A DNA stretch of 64,000 nt from Lichina pygmaea. Its lineage: Eukaryota > Ascomycota > Lichinomycetes > Lichinales > Lichinaceae. A program made the translations under genes and the position numbers. How positions within the stretch are numbered: the stretch's first letter is position 1; each line of letters starts with the position of its first letter. The DNA lies in NCBI GenBank assembly GCA_963422465.1, contig OY730171.1, forward strand, positions 2,356,001 through 2,420,000, given 5' to 3'. Positions 56,354-64,000 of the stretch are shown here, piece after piece. The notes under the pieces are model-generated. The model was not told the origin of the DNA, did no database searches, and was given only the letters and a program-made list of their open reading frames with translations.

Positions 56354-58443
56354 AATATTTGGGGTTGATCCTGACAACAGAAGGAATTCAAATGGATGAC
56401 ACAAAGATGGCAGCAGTACGAGACTGGCCAACACCCAAAAACCTCAAAGAAGTACAATCCTTCCTAGGATTTGCAAACTTCTACCGACGATTCATGAAGG
56501 ACTACTCAAGAACAGCAGCAGCCTTGACAGAGTTAACCAGAAAGAACAAATCTTTCAGGTGGGGGGAGAGCCAACAAGCAGCCTTCCAGGAGTTGAAGGA
56601 TAAATTCATCTCCGCACCTATTTTGGCATCATTTGATCCTGAGAAGAAGATCATTCTGGAAACTGATGCCTCAGACCAAGCATTGGGATCCTGCTTGTGT
56701 CAACCAGACGCCAACAACCGCTTACACCCTGTCGTGTATCGATCGAGAAAGTTCTCTGGCCCAGAACTGAGGTATGATGTTCACGACAAAGAGTTGCTAG
56801 CAATTATTGATGTATTCCAAGAATGGAGGCCTTACTTGGAGGGGGTAAAATACACAGTAGATGTGTACTCAGACCACAAGAACCTAGCTTACTTCACAAC
56901 AACAAAGAAGCTAAACTGACAGCAAGTTCGATGGGCAGAGTTGTTAGCATCATACAACTTCCAAATCCTCTACTGGAAGGGCACTGAAAATGCTTGAGTG
57001 GACACACTCAGCAGGCGACCAGACCTGATAGATGAGAAAACAACAGAGGAACACCCAATCCTAGCGACAAAAGGACAAACCCTGGTCTATGCCCAACCCC
57101 AACTGGCAACAACAGAAACAAAGAGTCCACCCCTTACCCTTGGCTACAAGACAGCAAACAAAAAGGAAATTGTGCCAGAAAGAGCACAAGAGGAGGTGAT
57201 CCGGAGGCACCATGACAGGCCTTTGCACAGACACCCTGGGCAAGATAAAACCTTGGAGAAAATCCAAAGGAATTACTGCTTTGACAGAATGAAGCGCAAG
57301 GTGACAGAGTTCATCCGCAACTGCGAACAGTGTGCGAAGAACAAGCCATCAAGACATAAGCCCTATGGGCAGGCACAGCAAATGGACCTACCCAAGGCAC
57401 TATGGGAAACTATCATGATGGATTTTGTAGTCAAGTTGCCAAAGTCAACAGACCCAGCAACAAAGGTGGTATACGATAGCATTTTGGTGGTTGTTGACAA
57501 GCTCACCAAATACACCCACCTGGTCCTGTGGAAAAAGTCAGGAACTGCGAACAAACTTGCGAGTGTCCTACTCAAAGAGCTGGTAAGCTACCGAGGGCTA
57601 CCAAAGACAATCATCTCAGATCAAGACAAACTCTTCACCTTGAAATTCTGGAACACGTGGACAAGGCAACTTGGCATTGATACAAGGATGTCAACAGCCT
57701 ACCACCCACAAACTGACAGACAAACTGAGCGGACAAACCAGACAATGGAGTAGTATCTACAACACTACATCAACCACCAGCAGGATAACTGGGTGGAACT
57801 GCTACCAATAGCCCAGTTTGTGTACAACAACCAGCAACATAGTGTGACAGGGACAACACTATTCTTTGCAAACTACAGAAGAAACCTCCGATGGCAGGCA
57901 ACAGCAGAAGGCAATGTTGTTGATGTTAGCAAACTCACTGCTATGCATGAGATGATGAAAACAACAATCAACCGTGCCCAGAACACCACCACCCACCAAT
58001 TACACAACAAAAGGTTGAAGGGACCAACCCTGGAAAGGGGGGATAAAGTCTACCTATCAACAAAAAACCTGCACTCAAAGTGACTGAGCAAAAAGCTGGA
58101 TCATGTACAAATCAGACTATTCGAAATCAAGAAGCACACTGGGAAGGTCAACTATTGACTGAGACTACCACAAAAAGCAAGGATACACTGAGTATTCCAC
58201 GTCTCACTGCTTGAACCAGCACCCAGCGACACAGAGATCAAGACAGAATGGAACTTCAAGGATGATGAAGAAGAGTACGATGTTGAAAGAATCCTGGATA
58301 GTCGAAGAAACAGATGGAAAACTGAGTACCTGGTGAAGTGGTTAGGATTTGATGAAGAGGAGAATTTGTGGGAACCAACTGAGAACTTCAGCCCTGTGAT
58401 GAACCAGAAGCTGGTGGATTACCACCAAGCAAACCCGCAGTGA
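56354..58443 (+). pseudogene. Gypsy-A copy 3 pol, RT end to chromodomain
   Basis: Resumes after copy 7: RT C-terminus (VEYLGLILTTEGIQMDD), RNase H (ETDASDQALGSCL, about 56660), integrase zinc region (CEQCAKNKPSRH, about 57325) and catalytic contexts MDFVVKLP, ISDQDKLF and QTERTNQTME. The chromodomain (YLVKWLGFDEEENLWEP, about 58327-58380) and TGA 58441-58443 end it. Stops at 56917, 56996, 57751 and near 58081 interrupt. The last 56 nt overlap the antisense gene. Confidence 0.92.
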
Positions 58444-58960
58444 CCAGGTCTGACAGAGACAACAGCTCAAGAGAAGCCAAAGTCTCTGAAGAGAAGACGT
58501 CCTCAAAGGACAGCAGAGCAGCAGTCTGACTGGCCTCCTGTTCACAGATAATGCGGAGAGCCTCCTGTTCCTGAGCATCGAGAGATTCCTGATCCTTGAT
58601 GGTGGACAGCTCACGATGGATGGCATCAGCCTTCTTCTGTGAGAGATGACCCAGCTGCCGGCAGAGGCAGATCTGCCAGGGAAGCAACTTTGACAATTGG
58701 TCATCAGTCTTCCACAACTGAGCCTCGAGCTGCTCGCGCTCAAGTTCCATCTTCTTCCATTCTGATTCCGAGAGATGAAGGTCACAGCGACAACTCTTCT
58801 CAACACACCAACAACAAAAAGATGATGCAGAGCGCACAACACACTGGGTGTGGTCGTGATGACAAGCACTGTATGTGATTTTCGATTCCTTGCCTATTTT
58901 GCCAATACAACAAGAAAGAAAACTGTGATGACAAGTTCAAGTTGTCTGGCCTTAGTTCAT
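58388..58960 (-). pseudogene. Gypsy-A antisense gene (copy 3)
   Basis: 573-nt frame, same length as in copy 1, from ATG 58960. Stops at codon 3 (TAA) and codon 8 (TGA). The first cysteine of the cluster is Tyr here (TGC to TAC); the remaining five Cys of C-X2-C-X6-C-X8-C-X2-C-X6-C are kept. Downstream from 58837 the frame is open for 149 codons (ESEWKKMELEREQLEAQLWK, then a heptad-like region), ending in an acidic/Leu-rich and Gly/Ser tail. Overlaps pol at 58388-58443. Confidence 0.75.
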
Positions 58961-59020
58961 AACAAAAGAGGAGCAGGAACAAAAAGGATCTGGGGACAGA
59001 ACCCTTGGAGGGAGGGGATA
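58961..59020 (+). other. Spacer and polypurine tract of Gypsy-A copy 3
   Basis: Short non-coding stretch ending in GGAGGGAGGGGATAG (59006-59020), the presumed plus-strand primer, directly before the 3' LTR. Confidence 0.7.
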
Positions 59021-59448
59021 GTGTTAAGGCCTAGGCCGGAACAGCCCAGGTAAGTGAGGGAGAAGTGTTAGTCATACAGAACAACATCTGACTGATCTGG
59101 TGGACAAGCAAGAGCTAAGCGAGGAGCTTGTCCAGTGGACAAGCAGGAGCTAAGCAAGGAGCTTGTCCGGTGGACAAGCAGGAGCTAAGCGAGGAGCTTG
59201 TCCACGCAAAAGGATGATACCCCTCGAGGAGACCCCCCCCCTTGGGGCATCTGTATAAAGACCCCCCAAAGGGCCCAGAGGGATTAGCTCTCCAGGCTGA
59301 ACACACAATACAAACCCATCATACTGAGACAATAGCACAGGAGAGTTACCCCACCTGTCTATTCCTCTACTGAGTCCCTGTCTAGAATCCGCCCTGCGAA
59401 GCAACAGACTGAGCTGCCTTCTGTGTGAACCCGGCCCGGCCTTTAACA
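59021..59448 (+). repeat. 3' LTR of Gypsy-A copy 3
   Basis: 428 bp, one array unit fewer than the 5' LTR at 46732-47193. Confidence 0.95.
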
Positions 59449-59453
59449 CAAGG

Positions 59454-59701
59454 CAACGTGCGACACACTCTTTGAACAACTTGCCATGGTGCAGACTTGT
59501 CTGTCTTGGAAGTGAAAGGTGTTGGAGAGTGCTGAGGTCTGTGCGAGGCAGAAGCTTCAGTGCTTGGTGAAAGAGATAGAGTTGGATAGCAAGGATTTGA
59601 CTTGATCAGTCATTGATATGTCTCTCCTGCAGGCCAAGCTGTTCAGTCCTACTCCTGCCAAAACTGTCGCAGAAGAAGCTGGCAGTTCACAAGGTTCTTG
59701 A
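59454..59701 (+). pseudogene. Gypsy-B antisense gene (copy 6), C-terminal part
   Basis: Continuation of the gene begun at 46479: helical region with a TGA after the position of SWK, then QSVID-like end and TGA 59699-59701. Stops of CGA origin are present near 59513 and 59603. Overlaps the pol end (59643-59701). Confidence 0.75.
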
Positions 59702-62700
59702 GTGGTTCCCAGGTATTTTCCGAGTCTGGGTATCCTTTCCACTTGACAAGGTATTGCTGACTTTTCCTAGCCAGGATCTGTTCAACTTCAAACTCTTGTT
59801 CTTCTTCAGGTTGATAATAGAATATTTCCTGCAAGGGTGTGCTCTGGTCAGCTGGTTCAATCATCAATATGTGAAAGTTTGGATGGACTCTGGCATCTCT
59901 TGGTAGTCGTATCTTGATGTTGACTGGTCCTGTTTTCTCTTCGACTGAAAATAGTCTGACCTTGATGTTGTCAAGTTTCTTTGTCTTTGGTTTTTTTGTT
60001 TTCCAATTTCTTGTGAGGAGGTAGACTTTATCCCCCTTCTTTAGCTGAGGTGCTATTTTTGATTTCTTGTCTATTTGACATTGCATTCTTTCTGAGGTCT
60101 CTTAAAGATAGTGCCTCATCATCGTGTGTGTTTGTTGTAGGAGCTTGTCATATTGGAGTGCTTTCTCCATGTTTGGTGAAGCTCTGCTTGGCATCCCAAT
60201 GTTCGCATGTTGTCTAAAATTGGCAAAAAATAGTGATTCCTTTGTTGAGTCTGATCTGTGCTGGTTGATTGCCAGCTGTGCCACCAGTAATAACTGTACC
60301 CAATTACTGTGAGTCTGGTTGATGTAATGCTGTAAGTAAGTCTCCAGGACTTGGTTTGCTCACTCCGTCTGGCCGTCAGTTTGTGGGTGATTTTGATTTT
60401 GATTTGATTCTTACACTGATTTGGCTGTTAAGCCATGCAGAACTTCTTGAAGAATTTTTGTCTCTGGTAGACTTGACTCGGGGACCTCACGCATTTACCG
60501 TACACCTTGTGGTTTGTAGTGTATGTACTGTGGGAAAACTCCAAACCCTGTAGGGGAAATAGGAAAACCACAGTAATGAGGGTTTTGTGGATCTTGACAG
60601 ATATTGGGTGAGCTATTTCTTGGGGGTTTTCATACATCTTGCGAGGAGTACATCTTAGACAAGTTCTATGAATCTCGGGGGTTTTTGTGGCAGAATGTGG
60701 GGTGGGTCAGATTTGAACTGACGACTAGTTTAGTCAGGTTCTCCAGGCCTGACACCACTAGTTCCGGGTCATGGGTGCCATGTAGTGGGAAACTCTCACC
60801 AGCTTCCTGCTACACCATGCCACCCCAGTTTGTGGGTGATAGGCTGTAGACATTTTGGGTTTTGTTCCCATGGCTGCACTGATTGTCTTCCAGTAGTTGG
60901 ATGTGAAGAGTTTGTCTCTGTCTGTAATAATCATGATTGGAACTCTGTGGTCTCTGACTAATCTGTCCAGTAAGAGGTGTCCTAACTGTTCTGCTGTGTG
61001 GGTCTTCTTGAATAGTACCACTATTAGATATTTTGTGAATCTGTCTACTATCACCATAATCAAGTTGTAGGTGATTCCTGTGACTGGGTCTTTGGACTTG
61101 GGTAGCTTTGTGATGAAGTCTATTGACACGTCTTCCCACAGACCTCTCAGTATTGTGTTTGGGTGTTCTTCTCCATATAGCTTGTGTCTTCTGTGTTTGT
61201 TTTTCTGGCACAGTAGATATTTGCTGATGTAGCTTGTGATATGTTGTCAGAGATTGATGACATTGTTCCCTGCCTGTTGGATAAGGTCTGTGGTCTTGGA
61301 GATTCCTGGGTGACCATGTGCTGGATTGTTGTGGTAGTTCCTTATTAATTCTTCAGTGTCTTCTGCTATAAGCTTGTTGATCTGTGGTCGAGGCACCAGG
61401 TTTCCTCACTGGTCCTGCTGTAAGATCATTCCTTGGTGTTCATCATCTTCTATGTGGTTTTTTTGTCAGCTTAGTGTGTCTGCTCTCCTATTGTTCTGTC
61501 TGGGGGTGTACAAGATCTTAAACTTGTGTTGCCCTAGGAGTTCAGCCCATCTGACTTGCTGTCTGTTCAGCTTCTTGGTTGTCATGAACATTGTCAGATT
61601 CTTGTGGTCTGTGAGAACAGTGAGTTCAGAACTGCTTTCTGCGTACACTCTCCAGTGTTCAAGTGCGTTGATGACTGCCAGTAGCTCTTTGTTGTGGATA
61701 TCATAGTTTTGTTCTACTTGTGTTATTTTTCATGAGTAGTAGGCAACTGGGTGCCACTTGCTGTCTGCCTGTTAGCATAAACATGCTCCCACTGCCTGAT
61801 CTGAAGTGTCTGTCTTGATTCATGTTGGTTGGCCTGTCTTGAAGTTGAGGAGAACTGGTTCTTTGGTGCAAGTGTCCTTAAGCTGCTGGAATACTTTTTG
61901 TTGTCTCTCTGTCCACTGATACTCCACGTCCTTCTTTGTGAGTTCTGTCAGTGGTGTTGCTATCTGTGAGTAGTTCTTAATGAACTGTTGGTTGAAGTTG
62001 GCAAATCCTAGGAAGGCTTGTACTTCCTTAACTGATATCAACATTGGCTATTGTTAAATCACTTTGATTTTCTCAGAGTCAATCTTGATCCCTTTGATTC
62101 CTATGATGTATCTGAGGAATTCAACTTCCAGTTTGTTGAACTTGTATTTCTTCAGGTTGAGCTTGAGCCCTGCCTTTTGTAGACATTGTAGAATATCCTT
62201 CACATGTTTGGTATGTTCCTGTTGTGTGTTCAAGTAGACAAGAATGTTGTCCAAGTAGGTGATAGCTGTTTAGTCCAGGTGTACTCTGATGATGTTGTTG
62301 ATCAATGCTTGACATGTTGCTGGTGTGTTTATAAGTCCAAATAGCATAACCAGATACTTGTAGTGTCTGTATCAGGTTCTGAAGGCTGTCTTCCATTCTT
62401 CTCCTTCTTTCATGCGTATCAGGTTGTATGCTTCTTTCAAGTCCAGCTTGGTGAAGATTGTAGCTTGGCTGATCCTGTCTCACAATTTGTTCACATTTGG
62501 CAATAGATATCAGTTCTTGATAGTAATGTTGTTGAGTTTCCTGTAGTCCACACAAAGTCAAAGACTTCTGTCTTTCTTTGGTGCAAATAGTATTGGGTAT
62601 CCTGCTGGCAATTGAGATTCTCAAATAAAACCCTTTTTCAGGTTTTCCTCCAGGTACTCGCGAAGTACTTGGAGCTCTTTCTCTGATAACTGGTAAATTG

Positions 62701-63391
62701 GTCCAAATCCTGGCTCTGTCCCTGGTTGCAACTTGATCTCATGATCCCAAGGTTGGTGCTTAGGCAACACTGCTGTTGTTGTCTCTTCCTGAAAGAGGTT
62801 ATCATACCCAGGTCAGTACTCTTCAGAGATCTCCAGAGGGTTAACAACTTCCTCTCTCTTCATCTCTGACTGTTTGGCCACCTGGTTCTGGGGTGTGCCT
62901 GTCAAGGCAGACCTCTTCTCTTGAGAGTTGTCCTTTCTGTCAGTGAGATTCCACTGAGGACTTCTTCCCTCATCTGTCCACACCTTCTGCGGCTGGTAAC
63001 AGGTCTGAGCTATGTTGTTAGTGCAGTTCCTAAACGTGAGTACTCCTGTCTTCCAGTTAACAACTGGGTTGTGCTTCTTTAGCCAAGGCATCTCCAAATA
63101 GATATCCTGAGTGGCCAACTCAACAATATCAAGGTGGATTCTTTCAGTATAGTGTCTGGTAACTGTTTCTATTGGCTGCGTCTCATGGCAGACTAGCTCT
63201 GTCTGTCTATTTGCCATCGCGAGCTGATAGGGCTACTGCTTGCATCTTCTTCCAGTGCTGAGGGTGTTGTAAAGTTATCTCAAAATGTAGTTTCCACTGG
63301 CTCCAGAGTCAACAAGTGTGTATGTCTGTACTGGCGTGTTGGCGTGTAGTGACACAGGCAATCACAGGTGCTTTGCGTTGCTAGGAGTCAT
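59643..63391 (-). pseudogene. Gypsy-B copy 6 pol, split by SINE 2
   Basis: Without SINE 2 and one duplication this is exactly 3300 nt from ATG 63391. Protease is at about 63310, RT with YLDN (about 62250), RNase H around 61500-62030, integrase 60240-61250 (split at 60392), chromodomain about 59700-59790. It has many stops. Confidence 0.9.
60392..60825 (-). mobile_element. SINE copy 2, tRNA-like head and LINE-like tail
   Basis: 434 bp with a perfect 15-bp duplication CAGTTTGTGGGTGAT (60377-60391, 60826-60840). On the minus strand the head (60826-60699, 128 nt) has GGGGTGG at its start pairing perfectly with CCACCCC (60705-60699), a 5-bp T-arm (GTCAG/CTGAC) with the 7-nt loop TTCAAAT (60722-60706) and box A TGGTGTAGCAGG. 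The tail GGCTTAACAGCC ... CAGTGTAAGAATCAAATC matches both LINEs. Confidence 0.88.
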
Positions 63392-63429
63392 GTTATTGAG
63401 CTCCTGATGTCACCCCTTGACAAGGGAGT

Positions 63430-64000
63430 TCAGTCTTTTCCTGATTGAAGTGTTCTTCCACTGACTGGGCAATAAGTCCAGCTATTCCTATCAGTTCTGA
63501 GGAATCTGTTCATGAATTTGTCTTGCTGATGCTTGTCATATCCAGGCTTGAGGCAGTACTGCCAATTGTGGACGTAGCAGTTGTGGTTGTTGCCTTGCTG
63601 TAGGAACATGAGGTGTTTGTGCCAATCATGTGTGTGCCCAGAGAATGTGGTGTGTTGGTGTTTGTCCCAAAGGTGGATCTCACACACATCCTTCTCACAA
63701 TTGACCTAATGCTTGTGGCAGGTGGTGTAGTAGGGTGAATGTCCTCTGTACCTTTGTAGTTGTTTGTGGTAGGTGCAGTAGTGCTTTGTGCAAAACCTCC
63801 ACTGTAGTTCACTGTGCTGTAGGTTTCATGGGTCCATGCTGTAAGCATAGCTTCCTTGTGGTATTTCTTCTTTGAAAGACGCGGGTTCATCTCAGTCCCC
63901 ATCAGAGGTGGTTAAGGGCTCCTGTCCCTTATCCTGACCTGTCTGTTCTGGTAGATTCTTGTCTCCTGATGTTGCCAGTTGGTGGGCTACTTCTAATATC
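63430..64000 (-). pseudogene. Gypsy-B copy 6 gag, C-terminal part (runs off the window)
   Basis: Ends at TGA 63430-63432. Covers the Cys/His tail with W-X2-C-X4-C-X2-H units (for example NWQYCLKPGYDKH near 63535, second Cys now Tyr). The N-terminal part lies beyond 64000. Confidence 0.85.

Larger units (their letters stand above)
46732..59448 (+). mobile_element. Gypsy-A copy 3, full-length, host of Gypsy-B copy 7
   Basis: Flanked by CAAGG (46727-46731 and 59449-59453). LTRs 462 bp and 428 bp. The element proper is 46732-49919 and 56354-59448, 6283 bp without copy 7 and one duplication. It interrupts the antisense gene of Gypsy-B copy 6. Confidence 0.96.
45763..64000 (-). mobile_element. Gypsy-B copy 6, 3' part (host of Gypsy-A copy 3 and SINE 2)
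   Basis: Its 3' LTR is at 45763-46435. The internal region continues leftward-to-rightward as the antisense gene, pol and gag until the window ends. Gypsy-A copy 3 (46732-59448) splits the antisense gene and SINE 2 (60392-60825) splits integrase. It is inserted in Tad-2 ORF1. Confidence 0.92.

Overview
The window holds no recognisable host gene. It is a nested block of retrotransposons of the kind found in TE-rich filamentous fungi. I infer this from chromodomain-bearing Ty3/gypsy elements, Tad-like LINEs, and decay dominated by C-to-T/G-to-A changes that turn CGA, CAA/CAG and TGG codons into stops. A pezizomycete-type ascomycete is a plausible source, but no species is established.

Families (names are mine). 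Gypsy-A: LTR about 390-462 bp, starting TGTTAAGGCC and ending CCTTTAACA. Gypsy-B: LTR 544-674 bp, starting TGTTACGACC and ending ACCGCAACA, with two U3 subtypes. Gypsy-C: internal fragments only. Tad-1 and Tad-2: two LINE families. SINE: a 434-439 bp element with a tRNA-like head and a LINE-like tail. I defined elements from LTR ends and target-site duplications (TSDs).

Layout: 1-1248 and 7741-11659 Tad-1 (+), interrupted by Gypsy-A copy 1 (1249-7740, -, TSD TGTGC). Tad-1 lies in Gypsy-B copy 2 (-, visible 11660-21540), which also carries a Tad-2 3' fragment (13017-13365) and Gypsy-B copy 1 (14392-20856, +, TSD GTCTG). 21541-22317 and 28825-28923 are Gypsy-C (-), split by Gypsy-B copy 3 (22318-28824, -). 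Gypsy-B copy 4 (+, from 28924) sits in Gypsy-C and contains a chimeric LINE (29954-31474). Gypsy-A copy 2 (+, from 31785) interrupts copy 4 and is interrupted by Tad-2 (-, from 34699). Tad-2 contains SINE 1 (37563-38001), Gypsy-B copy 5 (38805-45369, -, TSD CTCAT) and Gypsy-B copy 6 (-, 45763 to past the window end). Copy 6 contains Gypsy-A copy 3 (46732-59448, +, TSD CAAGG), which contains Gypsy-B copy 7 (49920-56348, +, TSD AGTGG), and SINE 2 (60392-60825). The deepest path has seven elements: C, B4, A2, Tad-2, B6, A3, B7.

How the genes work together: each gypsy element encodes gag and pol (protease, reverse transcriptase, RNase H, integrase, chromodomain). Both families also carry a third gene on the opposite strand between pol and the 3' LTR. 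It is convergent with pol and overlaps its end by 56 nt (A) or 59 nt (B). It encodes a 166-190 aa protein whose cysteine spacing fits a Gal4-type Zn(II)2Cys6 cluster near residue 30, followed by coiled-coil-like sequence. This antisense gene is the most interesting item here. Other notable signals are a canonical -1 frameshift heptamer in Gypsy-A, apparent self-priming in A and B, W-X2-C-X4-C-X2-H repeats near the Gag C-terminus, U3 arrays of dyad-symmetric units in every LTR type, and a SINE sharing its 3' end with both LINE families.
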